Assembly (NCBI GenBank): GCA_021568835.1
Contig: JAKGSH010000010.1
Span: 1,116,001-1,180,000 of the forward strand
Reading direction: 5' to 3'
Source: Streptomyces sp. Tue 6430
GTDB taxonomy: Bacteria; Actinomycetota; Actinomycetes; Streptomycetales; Streptomycetaceae
Length of the DNA: 64,000 nucleotides
The notes under the pieces were generated by a model. The model ran no database searches and was not told the DNA's origin. It saw nothing but the letters and a program-made list of their open reading frames with translations. Shown here in pieces: positions 27,986-37,683 of the stretch (positions within the stretch are counted from its first letter, which is position 1; the number at the start of each line of letters is the position of its first letter). Position numbers and translations under genes: made by a program.

Positions 27986-30900
27986 TTGAACACGCAGCCG
28001 CAGTACCGACAGGTACCCGCCCAGGTCGACCTGCCCGCCCTCGAGCACGCCGTGCTCGATTTCTGGCGCGAGCAGAAGATCTTCGCCAAGACCCTGGAGC
28101 AGTCCGAGGGCCGCCCCGAATGGGTGTTCTACGAGGGCCCGCCCACCGCCAACGGCATGCCGGGGGCCCACCACATCGAGGCGCGCGTCTTCAAGGACGT
28201 CTTCCCCCGGTTCCGCACCATGCGCGGCTACCACGTGGGCCGCAAGGCCGGCTGGGACTGCCACGGCCTCCCGGTGGAGCTGGCGGTGGAGAAGGAGCTC
28301 GGCTTCACCGGCAAGCAGGACATCGAGGCGTACGGCATCGCGGAGTTCAACGACAAGTGCCGCGCCTCCGTGACCCGGCACACCGACGCGTTCACCGAGC
28401 TGACCCACCGCATGGGCTACTGGGTCGACCTGGACGACGCCTACCGGACCATGGACCCCGAGTACATCGAGTCCGTGTGGTGGTCGCTCAAGGAGATCCA
28501 CGGCAAGGGCCTGCTGGTGCAGGACTACCGCGTGGCCCCCTGGTGCCCGCGCGACGAGACGGGCCTGTCGGACCACGAGCTGGCGCAGGGCTACGAGACG
28601 ATCGTCGACCCGTCCGTGTACGTCCGCTTCCCGCTCACCTCCGGTCCGCTCGCCGGCGAGGCCGCGCTGCTGATCTGGACGACCACGCCCTGGACGCTGG
28701 TCTCCAACACCGCGGTCGCCGCGCACCCCGAGGTCACCTACGTCGTCGCCACGGACGGCACGGAGAAGCTCGTCGTCGCCGAGCCGCTGCTCGCCAAGGC
28801 CCTCGGCGAGGGCTGGGAGAGCACCGGGCAGACCTTCACCGGCGCCGAGATGGAGCGCTGGAGCTACCAGCGGCCGTTCGAGCTGGTGGAGTTCCCCGAG
28901 CCCGCCCAGTACGTGGTGAACGCCGAGTACGTCACCACCGAGGACGGCACGGGTCTGGTCCACCAGTCCCCCGCCTTCGGCGAGGACGACCTCAAGGTCT
29001 GCCGCTCCTACGGCCTGCCCGTCGTCAACCCCGTCCGCCCGGACGGCACCTTCGAGGAGGACGTCCCGCTGGTCGGCGGCGTCTTCTTCAAGAAGGCGGA
29101 CGAAAAGCTCACCGAGGACCTCCAGCAGCGCGGCCTCCTCTTCAAGCACCTGCCGTACGAGCACAGCTACCCGCACTGCTGGCGCTGCCACACCGCGCTG
29201 CTCTACTACGCGCAGCCGTCCTGGTACATCCGCACCACGGCCGTCAAGGACCGCCTCCTGGCGGAGAACGAGAAGACGAACTGGTTCCCGGACACCGTCA
29301 AGCACGGCCGCTTCGGCGACTGGCTGAACAACAACATCGACTGGGCGCTCTCCCGCAGCCGCTACTGGGGCACCCCGCTGCCGATCTGGCGCTGCGCGGA
29401 CGGCCACCTCACCGTCGTCGGCTCGCGCGCGGAGCTGACCGAGCTGACCGGCACCGACCAGTCCGAACTGGACCCGCACCGCCCCTACATCGACGCGGTC
29501 ACCTTCGACTGCCCCGAGTGCGCGCAGACGGCCACGCGCGTGCCCGAGGTCATCGACGCCTGGTACGACTCGGGTTCGATGCCGTTCGCGCAGTGGGGCT
29601 ACCCGTACAAGAACAAGGAACTCTTCGAGTCCCGCTACCCCGCGCAGTTCATCAGCGAGGCCATCGACCAGACCCGTGGCTGGTTCTACACGCTGATGGC
29701 GGTCGGCACCCTGGTCTTCGACAAGTCCTCCTACGAGAACGTCGTCTGCCTCGGCCACATCCTCGCCGAGGACGGCCGCAAGATGTCCAAGCACCTGGGC
29801 AACATCCTCCAGCCGATCCCGCTGATGGACCAGCACGGCGCCGACGCGGTGCGCTGGTTCATGGCGGCCGGCGGCTCCCCCTGGGCGGCCCGCCGCGTCG
29901 GCCACGGCACCATCCAGGAGGTGGTGCGCAAGACCCTCCTCACCTACTGGAACACGGTCGCCTTCCAGGCCCTGTACGCCCGCACCTCCGGCTGGGCCCC
30001 GTCCGGCGCCGATCCGGCTCCCGCCGACCGCACCGTCCTCGACCGCTGGCTGCTGTCCGAACTCCACGCGCTCACCGACCAGGTGACCCAGGCGCTGGAG
30101 GCCTACGACACCCAGCGCGCCGGCAAGCTCCTCTCGGCGTTCGTCGACGACCTGTCCAACTGGTACGTACGCCGCTCCCGCCGCCGTTTCTGGCAGGGCG
30201 ACAAGGCCGCGCTGCGCACCCTGCACGAGGTCGTCGAGACGGTCACGAAGCTGATGGCCCCGCTGACCCCGTTCATCACCGAGCGGGTCTGGCAGGACCT
30301 GGTCGTGCCGGTCTCCGCCGACGCCCCCGAGTCGGTGCACCTGGCGTCCTGGCCGGAGGCGGACCTCTCCGCGATCGACCCTGAGCTGTCGCGGCAGATG
30401 GCCCTGGTGCGCCGCCTGGTCGAGCTGGGCCGTGCCACGCGCGCCGAGTCGGGCGTGAAGACGCGCCAGCCGCTGCGCCGGGCGCTCATCGCGGCCTCCG
30501 GCTTCGACGCGCTCTCCCCCGAGCTGCACGCGCAGATCACGGAGGAGCTGAACGTCGAGTCCCTCGCGTCGCTCGCCGAGGTCGGCGGCAGCCTCGTCGA
30601 CACGACCGCCAAGGCCAACTTCCGCGCCCTGGGCAAGCGGTTCGGCAAGCGCGTCCAGGACGTGGCCAAGGCCGTGGCGAACGCCGACGCGGCCGCGCTC
30701 TCCCTCGCCCTGCGCGAGGGCACGGCGTCGGTGGAGGTCGACGGCGAGACGGTCACCCTCGCCCCGGACGAGGTGATCATCACGGAGACCCCGCGCGAGG
30801 GGTGGTCGGTGGCATCCGACTCGGGCGCGACCGTCGCCCTCGACCTGGAGATCACCGAGGAGCTGCGCCGCGCCGGCCTGGCCCGGGACGCGATCCGCCT

Positions 30901-31126
30901 GATCCAGGAGGCCCGCAAGAACAGCGGCCTCGACGTCGCCGACCGCATCGCGCTCCGCTGGACCGCGACCGACCCGGGAGCCGTCGAGGCGCTGACCGGC
31001 CACGCGGGCCTGATCGCCGACGAGGTCCTCGCCACCGACTTCGCGCGGGGCGAGGCGGACGACACCTACGGCGCCCCGTTCACGGACGAGGGCCTGACCC
31101 TGACGTTCCGCCTGCGCAAGGCGTAA
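27986..31126 (+). CDS. ileS: Isoleucyl-tRNA synthetase, long eukaryote-like form
   Basis: Class Ia synthetase that charges tRNA(Ile); 1046 residues. The HIGH-region is PPTANGMPGAHHIEARVFKD and the KMSKS loop is DGRKMSKHLGNILQ. Between them is the CP1 editing domain (LIWTTTPWTLVSNTAVAAHP), which clears mischarged valine. Its length and the HIGH variant fit the eukaryote-like group of bacterial IleS (the IleS2 group, which includes mupirocin-resistant enzymes) rather than the approximately 940-residue common type. The start is a TTG at 27986-27988 with GGAGGA 6-7 bases upstream, inside the T-box switch; no ATG or GTG fits as well. Confidence 0.95.
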   Translation: MNTQPQYRQVPAQVDLPALEHAVLDFWREQKIFAKTLEQSEGRPEWVFYEGPPTANGMPGAHHIEARVFKDVFPRFRTMRGYHVGRKAGWDCHGLPVELAVEKELGFTGKQDIEAYGIAEFNDKCRASVTRHTDAFTELTHRMGYWVDLDDAYRTMDPEYIESVWWSLKEIHGKGLLVQDYRVAPWCPRDETGLSDHELAQGYETIVDPSVYVRFPLTSGPLAGEAALLIWTTTPWTLVSNTAVAAHPEVTYVVATDGTEKLVVAEPLLAKALGEGWESTGQTFTGAEMERWSYQRPFELVEFPEPAQYVVNAEYVTTEDGTGLVHQSPAFGEDDLKVCRSYGLPVVNPVRPDGTFEEDVPLVGGVFFKKADEKLTEDLQQRGLLFKHLPYEHSYPHCWRCHTALLYYAQPSWYIRTTAVKDRLLAENEKTNWFPDTVKHGRFGDWLNNNIDWALSRSRYWGTPLPIWRCADGHLTVVGSRAELTELTGTDQSELDPHRPYIDAVTFDCPECAQTATRVPEVIDAWYDSGSMPFAQWGYPYKNKELFESRYPAQFISEAIDQTRGWFYTLMAVGTLVFDKSSYENVVCLGHILAEDGRKMSKHLGNILQPIPLMDQHGADAVRWFMAAGGSPWAARRVGHGTIQEVVRKTLLTYWNTVAFQALYARTSGWAPSGADPAPADRTVLDRWLLSELHALTDQVTQALEAYDTQRAGKLLSAFVDDLSNWYVRRSRRRFWQGDKAALRTLHEVVETVTKLMAPLTPFITERVWQDLVVPVSADAPESVHLASWPEADLSAIDPELSRQMALVRRLVELGRATRAESGVKTRQPLRRALIAASGFDALSPELHAQITEELNVESLASLAEVGGSLVDTTAKANFRALGKRFGKRVQDVAKAVANADAAALSLALREGTASVEVDGETVTLAPDEVIITETPREGWSVASDSGATVALDLEITEELRRAGLARDAIRLIQEARKNSGLDVADRIALRWTATDPGAVEALTGHAGLIADEVLATDFARGEADDTYGAPFTDEGLTLTFRLRKA

Positions 31127-31142
31127 CGCCCCCGGCGCCGAC

Positions 31143-31175
31143 AAGGGCCCGGTCCCCCCTGGGGGCCGGGCCCTT
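31143..31175 (+). terminator. Hairpin terminator of ileS
   Basis: AAGGGCCCGG / CCGGGCCCTT stem (31143-31152 with 31166-31175) extended by C/G pairs inward, 17 bases after the ileS stop. Confidence 0.8.
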
Positions 31176-31274
31176 CCGCACGCCCGGCGTCGCCGGCGCC
31201 TGCCGCCCGCCTCCCCTCGGCCCGCGGGCCGCCCGCGTGCGGCCCGCGGGGACCGGCCCCGCAACACGCGTAAA

Positions 31275-31314
31275 AAGGGCGGGGCCCCGGAAAGGAATCC
31301 GGGGCCCCGCCCTT
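31275..31314 (-). terminator. Hairpin terminator of divIVA
   Basis: Perfect 16-base stem AAGGGCGGGGCCCCGG / CCGGGGCCCCGCCCTT with an 8-base loop. On the minus strand it is followed by a T-run, which fits an intrinsic terminator 36 bases past the divIVA stop and the end of the dcw transcripts. Confidence 0.85.
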
Positions 31315-31349
31315 CTACGCTGCCGACGCCTGAGGCGTGGTGGCGCCCG

Positions 31350-32615
31350 TCAGTTGTCGTCCTCGTCGATGAGGAAACCGCGCATCGGCGAGGGCGCCTG
31401 CCCCATCGGGGAGGGGCCCTGCGGACGCACCGGCGCCATCGGCTGGGTCATCGCCGGGGACATCTGCTGCTGACCGCCGTAGGACGGGCCGGTCTGGCTC
31501 GGTCCGCCCATGCCCGGGTTGCCGCCGCCGTAGGACGGGGCGCTCGCGCCGGCCGGAGCCATCGAGGGCGACGGGGACGGCGGCAGGGAGGCCGCGGCCG
31601 GGGTGCGCGGCGGGGCGAGGGAGTCGTCGGCCTGGGTCTCCAGCTGACGCAGCTGGGACTCGAGGTACGACTTCAGGCGCGTGCGGTACTCGCGCTCGAA
31701 GCCGCGCAGGTCCTCGACCTTGCGCTCCAGCGTGGCGCGGGCGGACTCCAGGGAGCCCATCGCGACGCGGTGCTTCTCCTGCGCGTCCCGCTCCAGGGCG
31801 TCGGCCTTGGCACGGGCGTCACGCTCGAGACCCTCGGCACGCGAACGCGCCTCACCGACGATCTTGTTGGCTTCGGAGCGGGCCTCGGCGATCGCCTGGT
31901 CGGCGGTCTGCTGGGCCAGCGAGAGGACACGGGCGGCGCTGTCGCCACCGGGGCCCTGACCGGGGCCGCCCATGGGGCCGCCCATCTGCTGCTGCATGGG
32001 GTGGCCGCCCATGGGGCCCTGCCCCATCGGCCCCTGACCCATGGGGCCCTGGCCCATCGGACCGGGACCCATCTGCCCCTGGCCCATCTGACCCTGGCCC
32101 ATCTGCCCCTGACCCATCGGACCGGGACCCATCTGCCCCTGACCCATCTGACCGGGACCCTGCGGACCGCCCTGACCACCGCCGGGGCCGGCGGGAAGCT
32201 GCGGGGCACCGCTCGGCAGCTGGGGCGGGCCACCCATGGGGCCACCCATCTGCTGCTGCGGCGGGCCCGATATGCCGGCGGGCACCGGGCCGCCGCGCAT
32301 ACCCTGCGGCATGCCCTGCTGCGGCATCCCCTGCTGGGGCATACCCTGCTGAGGCATCCCCTGCTGCTGCGGGGGCATCCCCTGCTGCTGCTGGTCCTGC
32401 TGCTCCGGCGGCTTGCGCATGTTCTGCTGGTTCTGGGCAGCAGCACGCGTGGCAGCGGCCAGCTTGGCGCGCAGGTCCTCGTTCTCCCGCAGCAGGCGGG
32501 TCAGTTCGGCTTCGACCTCGTCGAGGAAGGCATCGACCTCGTCCTCGTCATAGCCTTCTCGGAGGCGGACGGTCGTGAACTGCTTGTTCCGCACGTCCTC
32601 GGGGGTCAACGGCAT
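31350..32615 (-). CDS. divIVA: Polar growth determinant DivIVA
   Basis: Coiled-coil cytoskeletal protein that marks hyphal tips and branch sites and directs apical wall growth in Streptomyces; 421 residues. The N-terminal membrane-binding domain is [46 protein letters not shown], followed by a first coiled coil to about residue 70. A long low-complexity segment (about residues 70-215) is built of Gln, Gly, Met and Pro repeats ([10 protein letters not shown], then [12 protein letters not shown]). A second coiled coil ([48 protein letters not shown] region) and a Pro/Ser/Gly-rich tail ending FLIDEDDN complete it. Confidence 0.96.
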   Translation of the reverse strand: MPLTPEDVRNKQFTTVRLREGYDEDEVDAFLDEVEAELTRLLRENEDLRAKLAAATRAAAQNQQNMRKPPEQQDQQQQGMPPQQQGMPQQGMPQQGMPQQGMPQGMRGGPVPAGISGPPQQQMGGPMGGPPQLPSGAPQLPAGPGGGQGGPQGPGQMGQGQMGPGPMGQGQMGQGQMGQGQMGPGPMGQGPMGQGPMGQGPMGGHPMQQQMGGPMGGPGQGPGGDSAARVLSLAQQTADQAIAEARSEANKIVGEARSRAEGLERDARAKADALERDAQEKHRVAMGSLESARATLERKVEDLRGFEREYRTRLKSYLESQLRQLETQADDSLAPPRTPAAASLPPSPSPSMAPAGASAPSYGGGNPGMGGPSQTGPSYGGQQQMSPAMTQPMAPVRPQGPSPMGQAPSPMRGFLIDEDDN

Positions 32616-32668
32616 CTCTTCACCTCAACGTAGTCGTCGGCATTCGGCAAGACGGTAGTTCACATCGC

Positions 32669-32953
32669 TCACACCTGGCTCACGATCGAGATCAGGACGT
32701 AGACGATGATCATCAGTACGAAGAAGGACAGGTCGAGCGCCACGCCCCCGAGACGCAACGGAGGGATCACCCGCCGCAGAAGCTTGAGCGGTGGATCGGT
32801 GACAGTGTAGGTGGCCTCCAGAACGACCACCATCGCCTTGCCGGGCTGCCATGAGCGGGCGAACTGGAAGACGTAGTCCATGACCAGCCGGAAGATGAGC
32901 ACGATGAGGAAGACCATCAGCGCGATGTAGACGACATCCAGGACCACGCTCAT
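32669..32953 (-). CDS. YggT family membrane protein
   Basis: A small (94-residue) inner-membrane protein with two hydrophobic segments (VLDVVYIALMVFLIVLIFRLVMDYVF and LSFFVLMIIVYVLISIVSQV) joined by a loop with the conserved TDPPLKLLRRVIPPLRLGGVALDLS. This loop is the YggT signature. It sits between sepF and divIVA, its usual place in Gram-positive genomes, and may aid membrane attachment of the division machinery. Biochemical function unknown. Confidence 0.93.
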   Translation of the reverse strand: MSVVLDVVYIALMVFLIVLIFRLVMDYVFQFARSWQPGKAMVVVLEATYTVTDPPLKLLRRVIPPLRLGGVALDLSFFVLMIIVYVLISIVSQV

Positions 32954-33015
32954 GTTCGGTGCTTCCCTCTCCCCTGTTCCGCGCTTCTCTGTACTGCTGT
33001 TTCCGGTCTTGCGTC

Positions 33016-33657
33016 TCAGCTCTGGTTGAAGAACCCGCCCTCTGCGATGCGGGCCTTGTCCTCCGCCGTGACATCGACGTTAGCAGGCGACAACAGGAAC
33101 ACCTTCTGCGTCACCCGCTCGATGCTGCCGTGAAGACCAAACACCAAACCGGCCGCAAAGTCGACAAGTCGCTTCGCGTCTGTGTCATCCATCTCAGTCA
33201 GATTCATGATCACCGGGGTGCCCTCACGGAAGTGTTCCCCGATGGTACGGGCCTCGTTGTAGGTCCGGGGGTGGAGCGTGGTGATCCGGTACGGCTCTCG
33301 TTCGGACACGACCTTGGGCATGATCACCGGTGCGTTCTTCTCCAGGGACTGACGTTCTTGTGTGATGGATGCCACGGGCGCGATCCGCGCCGGCCGCCCG
33401 GATTCCGCGCCTGGCGAAACGGATCTGGCCACCGGCTCGCGCGGCACGGGCGGTTGGGTGATTCGCACCTCTTCGTCCCTTTGGGACTGATGCGCTCCAT
33501 GTGACTGGTGTGACGGCTCGTGCCGTCGGTGGTCACGCTCGGGCTCAGGGTCGAGCTCGGGTTCGAAGTCGTCGTCGGGGTCGAAACCCCGGCCGTCGTA
33601 CCCATCGTCCTCCACGAGGCCGAGGTAGACCGCCATCTTGCGCATCGCGCCGGCCAT
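33016..33657 (-). CDS. sepF: Cell division protein SepF
   Basis: FtsZ membrane anchor, 213 residues. The N-terminal [22 protein letters not shown] is an amphipathic membrane-targeting helix. A disordered acidic then His-rich linker follows (about residues 25-100). The C-terminal SepF (DUF552) domain, from [31 protein letters not shown] to [18 protein letters not shown], polymerises and binds the FtsZ tail. The ATG at 33657 is chosen for the GGAGGA site 8 bases upstream and the fit of the helix. The frame extends further upstream, but without support. Confidence 0.95.
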   Translation of the reverse strand: MAGAMRKMAVYLGLVEDDGYDGRGFDPDDDFEPELDPEPERDHRRHEPSHQSHGAHQSQRDEEVRITQPPVPREPVARSVSPGAESGRPARIAPVASITQERQSLEKNAPVIMPKVVSEREPYRITTLHPRTYNEARTIGEHFREGTPVIMNLTEMDDTDAKRLVDFAAGLVFGLHGSIERVTQKVFLLSPANVDVTAEDKARIAEGGFFNQS

Positions 33658-33784
33658 TCTCTGAGTCCTCCGCTCTGTGGTGGATCCGCTGACGACTGCC
33701 AAGTCCCGCGATCCACGTGGCCCTTGTGTCGCCTTTCGGCGATAATGACCATATTTTCTGCTGTGGTCCGACTTCCTGGCGACG

Positions 33785-34519
33785 TTACCCGAGCCTGGGA
33801 CGGACTCCGAGTACCGCGGTGCCGACGCGTACATGTGTCGCTCCGGCCGCCACGGCCTGTTCGAGGTCCGCGCTCATCCCTGCCGAGACCATGTTCGCAG
33901 CAGGATGGGTTCGGCGCAGGTCAGTCGACAAATCCATCAACCGGTCGAACGCCGCCCGTTGACGTCCGGCGTACTCCCCGGTCAGAGGTGCGACTGTCAT
34001 CAGCCCGCCGAGCCGGAGACCCGGAGCGTCCGCCACGAGGTCGGCCAACTCCGCGATCCCGCCGGGCGCGACACCGCCCCGCTCCCCCCGCGCGCCCCCT
34101 CCCGCCGAGGGCTCGCCCGCGTCGAGGGCGACCTGGATGAGGCAGCCGACCTCGCGCCCGGCGCGCTCCGCCTCCTTCGACAGGGCCGTGACCAGGCGGG
34201 AGCGGTCCACGGACTGCACGACATCCGCGTAACCGACCACGGATCGGACCTTGTTGGTCTGCAATTGCCCCACGAAGTGCCAGGAAAGGGGCAGATCCGA
34301 GCAGGCGGCGGCCTTGGGCGCCGCGTCCTGGTCACGGTTCTCGGCGACGTGCCGCACACCGAGTTCCGACAGTGCCCGCACGTCGCTCGCCGGGTAGGTC
34401 TTGGTGACCACGATCAGGGTCACCTCCTCCCGCGCGCGCCCGGCCGCGGCGCACGCGGCCGTGATGCGCTGCTCCACCTCCGCCAGATTCCCGGCGAGTT
34501 CTTCCTTGCGGTCCGTCAT
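33785..34519 (-). CDS. PLP homeostasis protein, YggS/PROSC family
   Basis: A 244-residue fold-type III pyridoxal-phosphate protein that binds PLP and affects vitamin B6 and amino-acid balance; no enzyme activity is known for the family. The PLP lysine is in [39 protein letters not shown] and [30 protein letters not shown] are family motifs. The usual 'FGENRVQE' segment reads [10 protein letters not shown] here. It lies 5 bases after pgeF and 127 bases before sepF. Confidence 0.94.
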   Translation of the reverse strand: MTDRKEELAGNLAEVEQRITAACAAAGRAREEVTLIVVTKTYPASDVRALSELGVRHVAENRDQDAAPKAAACSDLPLSWHFVGQLQTNKVRSVVGYADVVQSVDRSRLVTALSKEAERAGREVGCLIQVALDAGEPSAGGGARGERGGVAPGGIAELADLVADAPGLRLGGLMTVAPLTGEYAGRQRAAFDRLMDLSTDLRRTHPAANMVSAGMSADLEQAVAAGATHVRVGTAVLGVRPRLG

Positions 34520-34524
34520 GCCCC

Positions 34525-35252
34525 TCAGCCCAGCCAGACATATCCCGCGAGTCGCCCCGTGGTGCGATCGCGGCGGTACGAGAAGTGGTCCTGTGACTCG
34601 CGCGTGCACACCGGCGACCGCTCCCGGTCGTGCACCCCGAGCCGGTCGAGCTGCGCGTGCACCCCGGCGGTCACGTCGACCGAGGGAGTGCCCCAGCCGG
34701 TCTCCGCGTGCGCGGCCGGCTCGACGGCGGCCACCTCGGCCCGCATCGCCTCCGGCACCTCGTAGCACCGGCCGCAGACGGCGGGGCCGGTGCGGGCGAC
34801 GATCCGGGACGGCTCGGCGCCGAGGCCGACCATGGCCCGTACGGCGGCGGGGACGATCCCCGCGACCATTCCGGGCCGGCCGGCGTGGGCCGCGGCCGCG
34901 ACACCGGCGACCGGGTCGGCGAGCAGGACGGGCGTGCAGTCGGCGGTGAGGACGGCGAGCGCGAGCCCCGCTCCCGGGTGACGATCGCGTCGACCTCGGG
35001 CACCATGCGTTCGCCCCAGGGACCGTCGACGACGGCGACGTCCGCGCCGTGCACCTGGTTCATCCAGACGACCCGGTCCGCCTCCAGACCGAGCGACTCG
35101 GCCGCGGACTTCCGGTTGGCCCGTACGGCCCCGGGGTCGTCGCCCACCGCGCCGCCGAGGTTGAGCTCCTCGTACGGAGCGGCGCTCACCCCGCCCCACC
35201 GGTCGGTGAAGGCGAAGTGCGCGCCGCTCGCGTGTCCGCGCTGTCCTATCAC
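34525..35252 (-). CDS. pgeF: Peptidoglycan-editing/purine nucleoside phosphorylase-like protein (YfiH/PgeF), frame broken by a missing G
   Basis: About 242 residues once corrected. The N-terminal part ([40 protein letters not shown]) and the C-terminal part ([51 protein letters not shown]) are both typical of the DUF152 family, but they lie in different frames. Adding one G to the four-base run at 34966-34969 (C on the plus strand) restores ...TRERG-LALAVL. The zinc ligands His, Cys and His are present. Family members act on purine nucleosides or as peptidoglycan-editing factors. The GTG overlaps the ftsZ stop (GTGA). Confidence 0.88.
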
Positions 35253-36481
35253 TTCAGGAAGTCCGGCACGTCCAGTTCCTCGGCCGCGCTGTCCGAGTAG
35301 CTGCGCGACGGCGGCACCGGCGGGGCGACCGGGATGTCGGCCACCGGCTCGGGCGCCGGCTCGGGCGCCTCCTTCGGGGTCACGCTGCCGAGCGAGCCGA
35401 AGGTCGGGCGGCTCTCGGGCTGCCGTACCGGAGCGGGCTCCTCGCGGCGGTGCGACGAGGCCGAGGACGAGGCCGAGGAGGCCGACGAGGAGCCGGAGGC
35501 CGAGCCGAGGACGTTGTCCCGGCGGGCCGGGGGCTGGCCCCCGTCGAAGCCGGCCGCGATCACGGTGACCCGGACCTCGTCGCCGAGCGCGTCGTCGATG
35601 ACGGCGCCGAAGATGATGTTGGCCTCGGGGTGGGCGGCCTCGCTGACCAGCTGGGCGGCCTCGTTGATCTCGAACAGGCCGAGGTCGGAGCCGCCGGAGA
35701 TGGACAGGAGCACACCCCGGGCGCCGTCGATGGACGCCTCGAGCAGCGGCGAGGAGATCGCCATCTCGGCGGCGGCCACCGCGCGGTCGTCGCCGCGGGC
35801 CGAGCCGATGCCCATGAGGGCCGAACCCGCCTCGGACATGACCGACTTGACGTCGGCGAAGTCGAGGTTGATCAGACCCGGCGTGGTGATGAGGTCGGTG
35901 ATGCCCTGGACACCGGAGAGCAGGACCTGGTCCGCCGACTTGAACGCGTCGAGGACGGAGACCTGGCGGTCCGAGATGGACAGCAGCCGGTCGTTGGGGA
36001 TGACGATGAGGGTGTCGACCTCTTCGCGGAGTTCGGCGATGCCGTCCTCGGCCTGGTTCGCGCGGCGCCGTCCCTCGAAGGTGAACGGGCGGGTGACCAC
36101 GCCGATGGTGAGGGCGCCGAGGGAGCGCGCGATGTTGGCCACGACGGGTGCGCCGCCGGTGCCGGTGCCACCGCCTTCACCGGCCGTCACGAAGACCATG
36201 TCGGCCCCCTTGAGGACCTCCTCGATCTCCTCGCGGTGGTCCTCGGCGGCCTTGCGGCCGACGGCCGGGTTGGCTCCGGCGCCGAGTCCGCGGGTGAGTT
36301 CGCGGCCGACGTCGAGTTTGACGTCGGCGTCGCTCATCAACAGAGCCTGGGCGTCCGTGTTGATGGCGATGAACTCGACACCCTTGAGACCGACCTCGAT
36401 CATCCGGTTGATGGCATTGACACCACCGCCGCCGACACCGATGACTTTGATGACTGCGAGGTAGTTCTGCGGTGCTGCCAC
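35249..36481 (-). CDS. ftsZ: Cell division GTPase FtsZ
   Basis: Tubulin-like GTPase that assembles the septal ring; 410 residues. Motifs are the N-terminal [16 protein letters not shown], the tubulin signature [12 protein letters not shown], the T7 synergy loop [11 protein letters not shown], and the conserved C-terminal peptide ELDVPDFLK that binds SepF and other partners. The linker between core and tail is Ser/Pro-rich. GTG at 36479-36481 ([15 protein letters not shown]) is chosen over the in-frame upstream extension because GAGAGG lies 8 bases ahead and the protein starts as in other streptomycetes. Confidence 0.97.
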   Translation of the reverse strand: MAAPQNYLAVIKVIGVGGGGVNAINRMIEVGLKGVEFIAINTDAQALLMSDADVKLDVGRELTRGLGAGANPAVGRKAAEDHREEIEEVLKGADMVFVTAGEGGGTGTGGAPVVANIARSLGALTIGVVTRPFTFEGRRRANQAEDGIAELREEVDTLIVIPNDRLLSISDRQVSVLDAFKSADQVLLSGVQGITDLITTPGLINLDFADVKSVMSEAGSALMGIGSARGDDRAVAAAEMAISSPLLEASIDGARGVLLSISGGSDLGLFEINEAAQLVSEAAHPEANIIFGAVIDDALGDEVRVTVIAAGFDGGQPPARRDNVLGSASGSSSASSASSSASSHRREEPAPVRQPESRPTFGSLGSVTPKEAPEPAPEPVADIPVAPPVPPSRSYSDSAAEELDVPDFLK

Positions 36482-36587
36482 GTCGAAGGCCTCTCGCCTC
36501 GAGTTACGTGTCGCTGGTTCGCGAGACGCTCTGCGCTCCACGATCCGGCGACTGATGCCGAATGGGACGGTCCGTTTCGCCGACCCG

Positions 36588-36612
36588 AACCCTAACGTTG
36601 AAGTTTAGGGTT
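36588..36612. promoter_or_regulatory. Inverted repeat in the ftsZ promoter region
   Basis: Perfect 8-base arms AACCCTAA / TTAGGGTT around a 9-base centre, 107 bases upstream of the ftsZ GTG. It lies in the 287-base ftsQ-ftsZ spacer, which is clearly more AT-rich than its surroundings. Several ftsZ promoters are known to lie in this interval in S. coelicolor and S. griseus. GACAC, the short WhiA recognition sequence, occurs on the plus strand at 36648-36652 and on the minus strand at 36508-36512. I cannot assign exact start sites. Confidence 0.55.
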
Positions 36613-36768
36613 ACCAGTGTGCCTGTTCCTTGAAGTCTTCTGAACAGGACACTAAGTCGACAAGTGGCGCCCGTTCAACGAACACGCCGAACCTCCCGTT
36701 TTTCTTTTCACCCTATGTGATCAGCCATGTCGCTGCCCAACCAGGGTGCTGGCCTGCACCGATGTGCG

Positions 36769-37563
36769 TCAACTGCCCACTGACGCGGGGGCCGTGGGGA
36801 CACTCACATCGAAGTGCCGTGCGTCCGGAGAGGCCTTCATCAGGGCGAGGATGGTACGACCCTTCGCCGCCGCGTCCTCGGCGCTGCCCCACGCGACGGT
36901 CCGGCCACCGCTCAGCTCCAGCGAGATGTCGTCGTAGGAACGGACCTTGACGACACGGGTGGCCCGGGCGACCGCGGACGGCAGACCGCCGGCGGTCCGC
37001 ACCGCCTCGCGGACGAGGCGGTCCTCTCCGAAGCGGCGCAGGCTCGCGGCGGCCGAACTCGACGGGGAGGGCTCCGCCTCCAGCAGCGGGACGCCCTTCG
37101 GCGCCCGGGAGACGGTGGCGAAACGGACACCCTCGTCGTCCACTTCGACGAATTTCCGCCCCTTCGGCACCAGCAGGACGGGCGTGCGCTCGGTCACCTC
37201 CAGATCGATTCCGTCGGGCCAGGAACGCGTCACGGCAACCGAGTCGATCCGGCGCAGCTCCTCCCTCAACCGCGCCTCGATCGCACCGGTGTCGACGGAG
37301 GCCAGCGGTGACCCGACGGGGACGGCGGCGGCCTCGCGGACCTGGGCCGGGGTCAGAACCGCCGTGCCGGAGACGGAGACCCGCTCCACGCGCAGCCACG
37401 GGGAGCCGTACAGGAGCCAGCCGGCGCAGCCGCCGAGGAGGACGACCACGAGCGCGACGACGACGGCCCTGCGGAGCCGACGCGGGCCGAGCCGCCGGAC
37501 GAGGGGCGGGCCGGACGACTCCTGCTGGCGTGCACCGCGCTCGGCGGTGGCGGATCCGGCCAC
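36769..37563 (-). CDS. ftsQ: Divisome protein FtsQ
   Basis: Bitopic division protein, 264 residues, that links FtsL/DivIC to the ring. A basic cytoplasmic N-terminus, one membrane helix (AVVVALVVVLLGGCAGWLLYG), then the extracytoplasmic POTRA domain (WLRVERVSVSGTAVLTPAQVREAAAVPVGSPLASVD) and the beta domain (VAVTRSWPDGIDLEVTERTPVLLV). GTG 37561-37563 is supported by GGGAG 5 bases upstream; a second in-frame GTG two codons earlier overlaps the ribosome site. Confidence 0.95.
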   Translation of the reverse strand: MAGSATAERGARQQESSGPPLVRRLGPRRLRRAVVVALVVVLLGGCAGWLLYGSPWLRVERVSVSGTAVLTPAQVREAAAVPVGSPLASVDTGAIEARLREELRRIDSVAVTRSWPDGIDLEVTERTPVLLVPKGRKFVEVDDEGVRFATVSRAPKGVPLLEAEPSPSSSAAASLRRFGEDRLVREAVRTAGGLPSAVARATRVVKVRSYDDISLELSGGRTVAWGSAEDAAAKGRTILALMKASPDARHFDVSVPTAPASVGS

Positions 37564-37683
37564 GCGCACTCCCTTTCCTGGCCCGGTTCGCCTCCGGGGC
37601 GCCGCGGTCGGCGCCGAACGGCAGGTGGTCCCCGACCGTTCGGCGCCGACGACGCCCCTTCGGCTCACTCGCCGATGCGTTTC

